A stretch of 64,000 nt of DNA from Coturnix japonica (taxonomy: Eukaryota > Chordata > Aves > Galliformes > Phasianidae), in contig NC_029521.1 of NCBI RefSeq assembly GCF_001577835.2, forward strand, positions 2,142,398 through 2,206,397, written 5' to 3'. Every line of letters begins with the position of its first letter. The first letter of the stretch is position 1. A program made the position numbers and the translations under genes. The notes beneath the pieces are model-generated. The model did no database searches and was not told where the DNA came from. It saw only the letters and a program-made list of their open reading frames with translations. Below are positions 48,101 through 59,000 of this stretch, in pieces.

Positions 48101-51100
48101 AGTAGCAGCTCTGTGCTCTGAGTCTTTAATGAGAGATGAGTCTTGAAGGTACAGACAATGCTTTACCTGCAAGAAGTAGGTGATGCTTCCTCCAGAACCA
48201 GTGTCTCTGTCCACTGCCTCGATCTTAAAGATACTGGTGCCAGAGGGAGAGTTCTGTGACCAAAAAGAGGTACAAGATTCAGAGAGAAGTGACAAAGCAG
48301 CAGAACTACAGAAAGTGAAAATGGAGGCAGAGGAAGGGAGTGGTGGTAGAAACAAAACTAATGAATGAGGGAACCAAACAGGCAGGAAATTAACAATGGA
48401 GGAAAGTGGAGCCAAACGAGGAAGTAAAGTTTTCTGGAAGAAACAGGACAGGAGATCTGCTAAAACAGAGTGTACCCTATTTCCACTGAAGCCACTTCTA
48501 AAATAACATTGTGGAACTTACCTGCTAAGTAGCATGCCTTAAGTCCATATAAACTTTGGCCAAACCCTGTACTAAAAGAATGTGAATTATTCCTACACTA
48601 TTTAGTCGTACACATCTTGTGACTTCACTTAAAAAATTCTGGCTTTTCTTTACATTCTACTGTAAGATAGCATGCAAAGGAGACTTCACCAACCTCTGGG
48701 ACTTGGACAATGTAAGGTGTATTGATGAACTCTGGGCTCTCATCATTAGCATCTGTTACAAGGATCCTCACTTTCTCTGAAACCTGGAGGGCAATGGGAA
48801 GAATGCATTATGACTCAAGCTCACTTATGTGAACCTGTTTGTTTGCAGTAACAAAACTGAGCATGTAAAAGGGGGAGGGGGGGGTGGGGAAACCAGCTGG
48901 CTGCTTGTGCCTCATATAAGCCCTTAATGATTAGACATGATCAAAGCTGTGTCCAGCAGCAGACAAGAAAACCACCTTGGCCTTGGGAAATCTTCTTAAT
49001 GTCACTCTAGAGAAACGTTATGGGGGTGGGGGGTCAGTCAGCTTTGCATGTGTAACTGGTTCCAGTCCTTTTTCACTTAGTGCCAGAAAAATCTTCATTT
49101 CTTTCTTAGTTATGAATCCCACTGAAATTTTATGGGAAGCTGCTGTTATTCTGTGGCCTTCTAAGTCAAGCTTTCAGCTCACACTGTAATTACCCTTCAA
49201 AAAGTGGAGAGAGATCTGAGTTACTGGCAGTCTGGTGGCTCTTGAATCAGGAGGGTGAAGCTCTAATGAGGTTGTATTTTCTGATGAGATAGTCCCTGAA
49301 AGGTAATTTAATGAAAGGAGGTACAAGTTAGAGTTCAATACTTACTGTACTCATGCCATCTGAAATACTGACGATGACTTCAATCTCATCTTCTTTCTGT
49401 AAAACAGTAGCATACATTGGTTAGATGTTTTGCTCTTAGCAGGGGAGGAACTGCAAATGTAAACACATCTCAGCAGGTACAAGAAAATAACAACTGATAC
49501 AAGGAAACCACCGCAGCACAGACTAAGGAGACCCCTCAGAGCCTTCAACTAAAGTACTCCATAGGCTTTCTGGAGTTATGATCAAGAGATGGCTGCTCCA
49601 GAAATTCGTATGGCATTATGAAGCATTATTGTAAAAATCGGTCATCTTTGTGAAGAAATACTTCCTAGAACAACAGTATTAGTTGAAAATTTTTGTGTGT
49701 TACTATGCAGTATTTTGAAAGGTTTATTCAGTACTGTGTTTCTTTTAATGCGTGGGCAGCATGATGGGCAACGTCTGCGCTCCCAGAATAAAGTTGTCTT
49801 CAGTCCCGTCTTTAACCCACGTATTTGAGGGTTAATGGAGCATGACATAACCAGAAATGTGTCCTCAGACACTGCTTATGTAAATTTATACTTCCCCCTG
49901 TGACAGGAGAGCTCTGAAGAAATTCAGTTGTGTCTGAGGATTAAAGGACTGTTCTTGATAGCGTGCAGATGGGGGCAGATAGGTATTAAAAACAAACTCT
50001 TTTGTCAAAAGGTGCTAAAAAGGCCTCAGCTGTCAGAATTTTGATAGTAGTGTCAATGGTTTGAGTCAACTGGAAAACAGCCCAATGGGGGGGAACTATA
50101 GTATCTCAGAATTATGAGCTGCACAACTCAGGTACAAAGAAGTTGGCATTGTCCTTTAAGTACTTAAATCAAGTGAAAGTCAAGGAAATCCCAGGAAAGC
50201 AGAGTGAGGGCATCTGACTGCACACTACCTCTCTGTCAAGTTCCTCGATCAGCGTCACGTTTCCAAGGTTCCCATCAACAGAAAAATAGCGCTTGGATCC
50301 AGCCTCGTAGGTCAGGCCGTACGTCACGGGATCTCCTTCCGGATCAGTTCCATTCAGAGTATACACGTGGGCACCTGAAAAAGTAGCCACTGAGCACTTC
50401 TCTGCATTTATGTCAGCAGTAAATATTTCATCAGCCTGCTTCCTGGGGACTTAGCCATTCTGAAGCAGGCAAAGCTTTTGTGAGTCCAACCTGCTGCGAA
50501 GTACAGGCATGTGGGCAGTGTAGTGGTTCTAACTATGGGCTTTTACCGTGATGGCTAAACTGAATTCATCAGTGCTGTTTTTCCTCATTTAGAGGCCTTT
50601 CCTGTGCAGCTGTACCATCTGCACAACAGTATCTACACAGCTAACAAATTCCTGACTATCAACCCAGGTGAGTTTGAAGCGATGCTGCTGTAGGACAGGG
50701 AAACAACCTTGGCAGCACCACAAGGCGCTTCCACAAACCAGCCTGGGCTGAAGGCAGAGCTCCCACTGGATAAAACGCGGGCTCAGGAGACACGGGGACA
50801 TCTGTAGACTTGTTTGCTTTCAGAGATAGAAGCCGAAGTTTTCCTTCCTGCTTTGCTCCCATCGTTACTTCTCTCTCGTTAAATGCTCTACTTAGCACAT
50901 CCACTTGTGCGCATACCACTGAATAAATTCTCTGTATTCATCAATAGATTTCCTTTGCAAGTGAGGGCAAGAAAGATCATCATTTCTATTTTTACACATC
51001 TGTGAACTAAGTGCCAGTTTTCACAGTAAACTGACTTGGTTTATGAGAAGTGATAATTTCCATGGCAGTTATAACACCCACACTTTCCAAAGATGGTGAG

Positions 51101-54100
51101 TGTTTATTGCTGTCATTCTTATTAAGCTTGGATGTTTGTCATTCTACTGTACATGAATATCTTTGTCCAAATAATTTCAGGCACTTCATGACTACTGAGC
51201 CTCATTAACTGAGCCTGACATATGAAACACATTTCTGTAGTTTTCTTGTACCTCATGGCAGCCTGCTGTGTTTGGGGAGCCTTATCAGAGAGACGCAGGT
51301 TACAAAGCTACAGAATACAAACTGAGAGGGATGTGCATGGACCAGCCACCCCACCTGGGGTTATTCACCTGTTTTCTACCTGCCTCACCAGGAAAGGTGA
51401 TGAGCAATTAACACCAAGCCCACAAGTAGCTCTGGACTGCAAACTCACCCTAGGGCAAGAGGAGCAGATGGAGTACATGGACCATAAACCGTGACCGCAG
51501 ACCTACTCTAACAACCACTACTGCTGCTTTCCACCTGCACTCTGGCTAACTTGGGAGTGGAGATGGCCACACCAGAAAACAGCAAAGGAGCTGCTGGAGC
51601 TGTGGGGGAAGCTTGAAGGATGGAGAGATCTGAAGCGATTGGACAGCCAGAAGCAGGCAGTGGGGAGATGGAGCTGTGAGGGCAAAGAAGTGCTACTGCA
51701 AACTGCTTTCAGTGAGAAGGAGCACGTATGTGGAGGAATGGGGAAAAAAAGAAAGAAGAAAAGCAAGCATGAGAGGCATGCAGAAATATCCTAAGCACTG
51801 CCTGGACTTTCAGAAGCAAGCCCTTGTGGGGGTGCTTTGATGCCTTGTTTTGCATCTCTTCTCAGCGTTCCGCTACGAGAGCTTACAGGATTAATGGGGT
51901 AAGATGAAGCAAACAACCTGAAATAGCTTCTCACTCACGCTCTAAGACCTTGATTAGGGTCACATACGTCGTGTATGTACACAGGCAGCTCTTTGCCGAG
52001 AGCTCAGCACCGAACATCCCTACCTGCCCCATTGTGTGACAGCTCAAACTGCAGCTGTTACTTTAGCTCGTGACTTTTCTGCTGGTTCTTATATCTGCCA
52101 CTGGAAGGGGCTGCTGTTCTGGCCTCTATGACAAGAACTCTAATTATCTGCCACTCTAAAAGGAATCTGGAGATACATGGGCATCTCCAAGCTGTCACAT
52201 ACAAATTGCAAATGTTTTCTTTTGTGTTAACTTACATAATGAGGTATATAACCAGCGGTCCACAACTACCTGTGAGCAGACAGAATACCACAAGAGAAAA
52301 GAAGGTCAGCACAAAGAGGAAATGAGCACGATAATGTGCTTTTCTGAAACTTGGAATGTATTTGCAGCTGCGGCACTTTTTTCTGCATCAGCATAGACAA
52401 CCATCACCTCCTTTCAGTGCTCTGAAATACCACATGTCCCACACCTGCACGTGCTGGCGCTTCGAACTAACACACAACTCGTAACCTTAGCAGAGGCAAA
52501 GCCTGTAGCATTTTTGGAGGCATTTTGAAGCTTGTGGTGCTGATCCCTGCAGCCCAGTGGGGGCTGGCAGCCATCACCTACGTGGACCAGGTCAGGTCTC
52601 GCTTTGTTCCAGTAAGCACCTCATGTTACAGGCACTATCTACAAGAGCAGGGAAGCAATCCCCCTGGCCAGCCTTGCTACAGCAACCAGTTGAGTTGTTC
52701 TGATTGCTGAGGTTGGCTGTGGTTTCAGGCAAATCTGGGCAAAGGCACAACACAAATCTCAGCTTCTTGGTCTGCGTGTGCTTCTATACTGCTGTTGGCC
52801 CTCAGCTGAGGCTTCCACCTAAGCCTGGCTGAGCTGACGGCAAAGCCCTGCTGCATCATAAGCAAGATCATTGCCCGGTCACCCTCTGCATGCGTCTCTT
52901 CAACGCTCTGCAATGCTTTCTCCCCCTCTGCTTCTCTGGTTGAAGAACAGAAGTCTCTGCCTCCCAGCCACCTCCTCCTCACCCCGAACACACCCAGTGT
53001 GGATTGTAGCTGGCATTTAGATCTTCTGGCCAGAAACTTATTTTTTTGAGCAAGCCCTAGGCACAAAGCATCTGTTCATGGTTAGGAAGCCTGTACCCTC
53101 AGCCTGCCCTCAGCCCTGTCTCCACCACTGCGTGAGCCCTTCCACGAGAGGGGCTGGGTGCAGCCATCCTCTGCACATGGGCAGTAGTAAATGGGTGCTC
53201 GGGTACTCTGTTGGCAATAGCTGAGTACTTTTCTTTGCAGATAAACAAGCAAAGCCTAAAGAAATCCCCAGCGCTACACCTGGAGGTCTTCATCACAGTG
53301 ATTTATTATATGCAAGGTTTTTTAGGCGTTAGCAAGTTATCCTTTTCCCACAGGAAATGCTGATTATTAATCAACCTTTTTTTTCCTATTGTATTTTTGT
53401 TAAACTCTATTACTGTTTAAAAAAGAAATGTATAAGGCCATGCACAAAACCTTCAGAGTCAGAGAATGCATGATTTTTTGGTTTGTCAGTAAACCAAAAC
53501 TGGACTTGTTTAAGAAAAATCAGTTGTTGTTACCAAGCAGTTTTCACTCTAAGCAAAAACGTGTTCTACCATTTGTGCTGTACATGAGGAACATGGTGAC
53601 TCTTCACAGAAAACCTCACCTCTCACTTTGCCATGTACAGCTTGCTCTGTTCAGGGCTGACAAAGTTATTGGCGATAATGTTGTGCTCTCTTCTCATGAG
53701 CACTTACAGCTCTGATGAGAAGATCCCAAAGGTCCGTGCTCTGATGCTGTGAACACGGACCAAGGTAAGGAGAGCAAAACATCACGTTTTAATTTACAGC
53801 TGAGATTCAAAGGTACTGCTGTAATTCAAAAGCTCAATAAGAAAACCCACAGAGTTTAACACCACCTATGACAAAATGCATGTTGCCAATCAAAAGAGCA
53901 ACCAGCTTCAGCTCCATATTTCAACCGTACGCGTTTGAATACTGACCAACAGGTGTGTCCTCGGAAAGGCTGAGAAGCGCCATGTTCCCATTTGTGCTCC
54001 TGGCTCCGTTATCGAAGAAATAGGGGGCATAATTTGCCTGAACTGCAATTAAAACAGAAGCCAAAGAAAAGCACTTCATTGGTGGCAGTTACCAAGCTAT

Positions 54101-54831
54101 TACCCGATGCTCAGTAAACACGAGGTCCACGGGGAACGCTACAAGGGCACAACAAACCCATTGCTGCAGTGCACTTTCAGGGTTCTATCTGCACAGGCAC
54201 TTTCAATGCAATCACTTCTACGTGCTTCTGTGCGTTCACACAGCACCCAACAGAGAAGAAGAGCATGTAATAAAACATCGAGGGAGTGAAATCTAGCAGC
54301 AGGATCTCTCTAAGAAGTCTCAGTCAGCTCTGGGCATCATGGTTGCAAAACAGTAACCGTCCTGGCAATGCCAGCACGCCTATCCCTGCGCTGCACGCAC
54401 GGGTTTGAAGCTCTAGGTGCCTCAGCACCAGTCCCAGCGCTCTGAACACATTCTGCCTTAAAGTTATGTCTACTGCATGAGCAATTAGCCAGAATGAAAT
54501 TGTTACTTACTTCCTGCCAGACAACAGCAGAGTTTAAGAAAACAAAAAACAAAGAACAGGTTAGTGGTGTGCCTACTGACGCCGTTAGTTTAAAAACAGC
54601 CCATCTGAAACAAATCTATGTAAGCACAGAGGGGAACAATTGCACGGGGGTCAGCAGTTGGCAAGGGAAATATTTCAGGACAACATTACCACATCAGTAA
54701 GGATTACCATAGGATTTAAGGTTGTGCTGGAGCCTCCTATATTCTTATTTAAAGCGATGATTTTACTCACCCAGGCAAACATGCACCAGACGGAGAAATA
54801 AGGAGGGGACGAAGTGCCTCACATGCTTCAT
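28390..54831 (-). CDS. CDHR1: CDHR1, photoreceptor cadherin (cadherin-related family member 1, PCDH21)
   Basis: Seventeen coding exons on the minus strand join to 2598 nt, or 865 aa (human about 859 aa, also 17 exons); every junction keeps phase. A signal peptide (about residues 1-22) leads into [10 protein letters not shown]. Six cadherin repeats follow, with linkers [11 protein letters not shown] (about 127-137), [11 protein letters not shown] (238-248), [11 protein letters not shown] (346-356), [10 protein letters not shown] (466-475) and [10 protein letters not shown] (570-579). DRE, LDYE and DxD calcium motifs lie between them. The TM is at about 703-727 ([20 protein letters not shown]). 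The cytoplasmic tail has a proline run (APLPPPPPA) and [11 protein letters not shown], as in mammals. Known role: photoreceptor cadherin at the base of rod and cone outer segments; loss causes cone-rod dystrophy in humans. The gene converges on LRIT2. Introns hold a (TTA)n tract and CR1 pieces. An alternative last exon is described separately. Confidence 0.97.
29638..29850 (-). CDS. CDHR1: CDHR1 alternative terminal exon (second TM with short basic tail)
   Basis: On the minus strand an acceptor (TTTTTGACATTTCCAG) precedes a 70-codon open frame ending in TAA. Phase 0 matches the donor of exon 16, so the mRNA would read KIDITEE then [16 protein letters not shown]. The peptide holds a helix [20 protein letters not shown] and then [13 protein letters not shown]. 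This aligns with the canonical TM/juxtamembrane part ([14 protein letters not shown]): the shared pattern is IST-x-M-x-W followed by KRS. The exon therefore looks like an ancient duplicate of the TM exon. It predicts a 752-aa isoform with a 27-residue Lys/Arg-rich tail lacking the poly-Pro region. A shorter human CDHR1 isoform with a different C-terminus is, as I recall, recorded; whether it is the same exon I cannot tell. No canonical AATAAA lies within 640 bp downstream. Confidence 0.75.
   Translation of the reverse strand: MKSRVKTYILGLKKRPWTIFGICMSGVLSTISVTMVISTIMYWKSVKRSKLHPQGKIRKIIRGPPRRTLC
32930..33184 (-). CDS. CDHR1: CDHR1 exon 16
   Basis: The acceptor is CTTTCCTTTTCAG and the donor is GAGGAG|GTAAGA, with 85 codons and phase 0 at both ends. 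It encodes [17 protein letters not shown] and [18 protein letters not shown], the last cadherin repeat. Its phase-0 end allows splicing to either terminal exon. Confidence 0.97.
33530..33758 (-). CDS. CDHR1: CDHR1 exon 15
   Basis: The acceptor is TTCTTTTTCAG and the donor is ATAGAG|GTGAGA. It encodes [30 protein letters not shown] and the linker [10 protein letters not shown]. Confidence 0.97.
35516..35583 (-). CDS. CDHR1: CDHR1 exon 14 (68 nt)
   Basis: A short exon. The acceptor is CTATTTTTAAG and the donor is GATCT|GTAAGT. It encodes [20 protein letters not shown], the counterpart of human [20 protein letters not shown]. Phase 2 at the end is completed by exon 15. Confidence 0.95.
36059..36127 (+). 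repeat. (TTA)n microsatellite in CDHR1 intron 13
   Basis: About 23 uninterrupted ATT/TTA units. It is likely polymorphic in length. Long frames coding runs of one amino acid across it are repeat artefacts. Confidence 0.98.
36834..36885 (+). mobile_element. CR1 3'-end remnant
   Basis: 'ggatcccttccaacttgaac' followed by 'attccatgactttatgattt' is the last ~50 bp of CR1, in CDHR1 intron 13, antisense to the gene. Too short to classify. Confidence 0.65.
36957..37121 (-). CDS. CDHR1: CDHR1 exon 13
   Basis: The acceptor is TTTTTCTGTAG and the donor is GTAACT|GTAAGT, with 55 codons. It encodes [20 protein letters not shown], then the linker [10 protein letters not shown] and [15 protein letters not shown]. 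Confidence 0.97.
38031..38183 (-). CDS. CDHR1: CDHR1 exon 12
   Basis: The acceptor is CTTTTCTTCACAG. The donor is TTCAAG|GTACTT, which is weak at +3 to +6. It encodes [20 protein letters not shown] and [13 protein letters not shown]. Confidence 0.96.
41041..41244 (-). CDS. CDHR1: CDHR1 exon 11
   Basis: The acceptor is TTACTTTGTGCAG and the donor is GATCAG|GTATGT, with 68 codons. It encodes [20 protein letters not shown], which is near-identical to human, and [14 protein letters not shown]. Confidence 0.97.
42439..42539 (-). CDS. CDHR1: CDHR1 exon 10
   Basis: The acceptor is TTTATTGCAG and the donor is GTTCAG|GTATGC. It encodes [20 protein letters not shown] and [10 protein letters not shown]. 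Confidence 0.96.
43496..43735 (-). mobile_element. CR1 LINE fragment, antisense on the plus strand
   Basis: The plus strand reads 'ggtgttccaggcccctcatc', 'gtggccctccgatggactct', 'agccaagagctggacatggt' and 'gcttcagatgcagcagagta'. This is an old CR1 internal segment in CDHR1 intron 9. The ends are approximate. A pyrimidine-rich stretch follows to about 43915. Confidence 0.75.
44787..44865 (-). CDS. CDHR1: CDHR1 exon 9 (79 nt)
   Basis: The acceptor is GTTTCTCCCCAG and the donor is AATG|GTGAGT. It encodes [20 protein letters not shown] then HYCFVN. Human has [20 protein letters not shown]. Confidence 0.96.
46103..46246 (-). CDS. CDHR1: CDHR1 exon 8
   Basis: The acceptor is ACTTCTCTTCTAG and the donor is CTTGCT|GTAAGT, with 48 codons. 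It encodes [20 protein letters not shown] and [14 protein letters not shown]. Confidence 0.97.
47160..47276 (-). CDS. CDHR1: CDHR1 exon 7
   Basis: The acceptor is CTTTTCCTCTAG. The donor is GCCAAG|GTACAA, which departs from consensus at +4 to +6. It has 39 codons: [20 protein letters not shown] then [13 protein letters not shown]. Confidence 0.96.
48167..48253 (-). CDS. CDHR1: CDHR1 exon 6
   Basis: The acceptor ends GGTCACAG and the donor is TTGCAG|GTAAAG, with 29 codons. It encodes [20 protein letters not shown], which is near-identical to human. Confidence 0.96.
48694..48783 (-). CDS. CDHR1: CDHR1 exon 5
   Basis: The acceptor is TTGCCCTCCAG. The donor is CCAGAG|GTTGGT, which is unusually weak. 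It has 30 codons: [20 protein letters not shown] and then YIVQVPE. Confidence 0.95.
49346..49396 (-). CDS. CDHR1: CDHR1 exon 4 (51 nt)
   Basis: A 17-codon exon, [17 protein letters not shown], with acceptor CTGTTTTACAG and donor AGTACA|GTAAGT. Human has REDEIEAIISISDG in the same place. Confidence 0.95.
50229..50374 (-). CDS. CDHR1: CDHR1 exon 3
   Basis: The acceptor is GCTACTTTTTCAG and the donor is AGAGAG|GTAGTG. It encodes [20 protein letters not shown] and [12 protein letters not shown], cadherin repeat 1. Confidence 0.97.
53947..54042 (-). CDS. CDHR1: CDHR1 exon 2
   Basis: The acceptor is GTTTTAATTGCAG and the donor is CCTGTTG|GTCAGT. It encodes [19 protein letters not shown] then SLSEDTPV, the mature N-terminus. 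Human has [19 protein letters not shown]. Confidence 0.97.
54771..54831 (-). CDS. CDHR1: CDHR1 exon 1 (signal peptide)
   Basis: It encodes [20 protein letters not shown] with a strong donor (CTGG|GTGAGT, phase 1), which joins exon 2 as Val-Gln-Ala-Asn. G lies at -3 of the ATG. The sequence is diverged from mammals, as expected for a signal peptide. The hydrophobic core and junction phase support it. Confidence 0.85.
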
Positions 54832-55725
54832 CCCGCTGGAGAAGGTGACAATGTCTTCACTGTTTCAAGGATTTTAATTTGTTTTTCTCTGAATCATTCA
54901 GGAAAGCGTCCTTCAGGCTGATGCAGGGGAGAAATGTGCAAGAGGCAGTAACAGATGCTAAGATGTTAAGCGGATGACACGTCTTAATTTCTGAGGAATT
55001 TAAAGAAGCTCCTTCCTACCCACTAATTAGAGTGATTAGTTTGCAGGGAGCTGTGGAACTCAGACAAGACTTGGAGGAAGCCGTGTACCTCTCACAGGTT
55101 TGGCTGCTGCGTTTGCGCTGCCTGAACGTGAAAGTCAGAGAAAAGGTGAATCTGAAAGGTTGCTTTCTTTCTAATGTCTCTAATCCCCTAAGTCAGCCCT
55201 CTGCTTCTAAGAGGTAGACGAGGTTTCTCTTTGTTTCAGGAAATTACAATAAACCGTAAAGGAAGAAAATATAACCCGTGCAGCAAGTACTAAATGGTAT
55301 TGTTACTGGCTTAAAGGAGGCTATCACATTTATGATGGCAAAGAATACAAAAAGTGCACACTGAAAATTCAGAAGAGAAAAGGTTTTTTCCCCTGCTCCC
55401 GTCCCTCTTTCCGCCCCCCCTCCCGTGAGTTGGGAAGGTTGTTTAATTCTTAAATGCAAGCATTTCTGGAAACACCTTGCATTCAGCAAGCACTTTGTCA
55501 CCAAAACACTGAAAACACAGAAAAAGTTCAGAAATAGCTTTTCTTTATTGCTTTGTTTCTCTGCTCATAAAATCTGTGTGTTAATTAAAATACATGTATC
55601 ATCAGTTAATCATAGATCTAAAAATCAGTCTGAGAAAGCTGATGACCAAGTTTGCGGCTGCTGGAAGGAACTCCCTCAAGTGTGATGCCACTGGTCAGGG
55701 TTAGCATAGAGGGTTAGCTGTTTGG
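54832..55725 (-). promoter_or_regulatory. CDHR1 5' flank (promoter region)
   Basis: About 0.9 kb upstream of the CDHR1 ATG, up to an assembly gap. It contains paired homeodomain-like cores (CTAATTAG...GATTAG at 55022-55040), which fits control by CRX/OTX-type factors, and a C-rich GC-box-like stretch near 55412-55430. No TATA box at an obvious place. The transcription start is not visible. Confidence 0.35.
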
Positions 55726-55825
55726 NNNNNNNNNNNNNNNNNNNNNNNNNNNNNNNNNNNNNNNNNNNNNNNNNNNNNNNNNNNNNNNNNNNNNNNNNNN
55801 NNNNNNNNNNNNNNNNNNNNNNNNN
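55726..55825. other. assembly gap, 100 N
   Basis: Exactly 100 N, so a gap of unknown true size. It lies 52 bp downstream (minus strand) of the orphan candidate exon and may hide sequence belonging to it. Confidence 0.99.
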
Positions 55826-55877
55826 AACTGCACTAACTAGAGGCAGAAAGTGAAAAGTGACTTACGTTGAAACTTTT

Positions 55878-56058
55878 TCAATAAACACAAGGCTGCCAGT
55901 TGACGCGCATCTCGTCCACTGCCACCTCGTTGTTCTGGGCCAGTTTGAGCAGAAACGTTCCAGCATATGTATAGCTTGCCCTTTCATTTCCAGGAAGGAG
56001 TGAGACAGCTCCTCGGGTTCTTCTCACATACTGTTTCACAGAGTGAGGATGATCAAAA
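55878..56058 (-). CDS. unrecognised candidate terminal exon upstream of CDHR1
   Basis: On the minus strand a good acceptor (CTTCTCTGCTTCTAG) is followed by a frame of 59 residues and TGA. It opens FDHPHSVKQYVRRTRG and continues LLPGNERASYTYAGTFLLKL and AQNNEVAVDEMRVNWQPCVY. The other two frames close within 22 bases. The composition looks like real protein rather than chance. A GTAAGT lies 16 nt past the stop, next to the N gap. I do not recognise the family, and no partner exon upstream is certain. It could be the end of a gene between GHITM and CDHR1, or a decayed exon. Confidence 0.35.
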
Positions 56059-59000
56059 CTAGAAGCAGAGAAGACTCATTTCAACTAAGTCCTGGTAAAA
56101 CCACTTGCATGCTTTGGATCCAGTGTTATTTAACTTGTGAATCCGAGTAACTTCATGATTCAACTGCTACTACCATCTCAGCGGTTTAAAGCTTGAGTGC
56201 GCAAGAAAGCAGGAACAAGAGCCTCAAATTCCCAAAGCTCTCATTATTTTTCTTTATTACTTACCTTCATTTATGTAAGTGAAATCGCTGAAGTCGTAAG
56301 AAATCAGATGGAAAGAAAAACATTAATGGGAAGAATGGAACATAGAATTTGCCAAGGAATTGTCTACAAACATTTGTTTGCACTACTCCAGCTACGCTAC
56401 AGATGATACACCTTGAAGTCAGCTGGATTAAGCTGGCCCTTACCAGTTTCCCTGAAGGAGAATGTTCTTACTGAGGGTGGCTTCTGCTTCCCATTTGACT
56501 TACACGTTCTTTCACTATTTCACTGCAGGTTACATTAAGTTGACCAGGACAAACTGGTCCACTGCTGAAGTATAGAATAATGTTCTCTTACTGAAGGAGA
56601 CAGAAGACAAAAGACCCAGGGATTATCGCAGTCTTCCAAGGCTTGTAGCTTGGGCAAATACATAGCTTTGCTTCAAAGCTTCGTAAGAACCTTTTTTGTG
56701 GGTAGTACAGAGAAACTTCCTCTCTTCTTGTCCACAGACTTGGTTACTGGCGTGAATGATGCCTGCTAGATGCCTTGACTAAGAAAAACATATTCTGTTC
56801 TGGATTGTTTTCCGTTTGTTTGCTTAAAAAATACAGAAAAGATGAAAACAATTACTTCAAGTGCCTCTCTTGCACTGAACAGACATCTCCCGAAATCAAA
56901 TTTCACTTTAGTAAGCTAGAATGAGCCAGTAGATAAACGCTCTTGATAGCTCTCCAGTTCTTTGTATTCGATTCCAAGTCCAGGGATGAGCCAAGGTATT
57001 CCTGAAAAATAAAGTTCAGTTCAGAGGATTGAGGACCACCATCTTTCTGTGAAGCAAGGAATCACTCGTCCGAACACACTTTCTACCAAACTGAGTTTCA
57101 CAGGTCAGGCATTTAACATATCAGTCAGCAGGAAGTTCCAGGGAATCCACTGCCTGAACAGTTTCTTCCTTTGATGAGCTGCTCTATCTAGCTTTAAACC
57201 GTGAGGTTAGAAAATAAACAAGGCTAACTTGAGGAGAAATCCCATTAAACAATTGGCTCAATAGATTTTCATCCTTTGGAGGAGTGAAATCCCTTGAGCA
57301 ATAGTGTCAGTTGGAACGAACTAAGAGCTATTGACCAGTTTTGTGGGTACGGAAGATTTTTCTTATTTTTTTTTATGACAGGATCAAAAGATGATGAAAA
57401 TATCTTTGTGTCGTTACGACACAGGAACCAATTCCCAAGCTTCTGTCTCCAGAAGGTAGTTGATTTTCTGCCTCCTGAATATGGAGCACAGCATCTCTTA
57501 ATTTTATTGTGTGAGTGGTACAAAGGCAACAAGTCTGATGTTTAAGGTATAGAAACGTCATCAGGTCTTGCACGGAGTTCAGCTTGAGTCATATGAGAGC
57601 ATCAAATTCCAGCACGTCTTCACCTAGTGAAGCTCTAGTAACTTTCTCCTATTAAACATCAGGGCAACACCTTAATTTTTCTTTTCCACATCAGGTGTTC
57701 AACAACCACACTACCCTGACAGCTTTTCTCACCTCCACTACACAGACTACAGACTTGATGAAATTGCTCCACATCTAGAAATGCGATAACGGGGAAAAAA
57801 ACTTCAGAATGTGCCTCTTGAAAGATGGCAAATTTAGGGGCGGCTCTGACTGTTTTGACTCAGGGACAGCACATCTTCTGACGGAATAGCTAGTCAAAAT
57901 AAAACAACAGAAAACCACTAAGGCCTCGGAGAACCTCGATGTCATTGCTGCTGTGCTACATAAAAACTAAAGTGCCCAAAGTACGTTGTTATAAACTGAA
58001 AGCATTTGCACAGCAGTTAAGAATGTCAAGCCACTTCCTAGGCAACGAAATACTGTGAGAAATGACAAAAGGTGACATGCTATCTGGATTGCTAATCTGA
58101 TCAACAGGTTCACTCTAAAGACGATCCACATACAATTAAGCCCCTGTGATGCGACAAAGTAAAACCAGATTTTAAGCATGATGATTTAAACCATTTCCAT
58201 GTAGGAAACTTTCCACGGTTGTTCCCAGGCAGTAAAGAATGCCATCATTTCCAGTGCAGCGGTATATACACACAGCTTTTGTGAACTCATCTATGCCTCA
58301 CACACACAAAAAAGCACAAATGCGTAGGCCAATCCTGTGAAAAACAATTTTGCCATGCTCCAATCCATTCCCATACCTACCATCCTCACACACTAAAACT
58401 CAATGGGATTACTCTTCTTTCAACTCAGGACATTTCCTTTAACATAGCATGCAAACTAAATTTACCCTTCTAAAAGTTCAGCGGCTGTGGCAGGAGCTCC
58501 TTCTGCAAAGGAAAACAACAAAATCTTACTGGGGACTTGGAACTACTTTGTATATCGAGATCAGAAGAACTAGGAAGTTTTCAGTACAAAAGAACTTACA
58601 TTTCCAGATTGCTTTTTCCAGACTGCTAGTTCCAGCAAAAGGTGGGGAACCCCCACAAGCGCAGCACCCCAGGAGATGTGGCAGGCATCGATGATCTGCT
58701 GGCATGGATTCAGCAGAGGATAGTTTGGCCAACAGCACAGCTGGCAAGGGATGCTGGGGTGGCGCAGCAAGACAAGAGCTCCTCAATAGCCTGAAGATCT
58801 CCATCACCATTGCTGCTGTCAACACACTCTGCTGCCTTGTTTTCCTTCCTGGCAACTGGAAGAGCTCTGGGACAGGCACTTGCCATGAGGGAGAGTTCAG
58901 ACAGTACCCAGTGGCACATTTAACCTCATTCATTTCCCGCTCTCAGCATCTCACCAATGCATTACATATCCTTCTTCATGGTTGGGGGGCTTTCCTTTGG

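Noticed and set aside
58526-58933. Minus-strand 135-codon frame and a nearby GTAAGT at 58594
   Set aside because: All three frames are partly open and no chain of exons or known family emerges.
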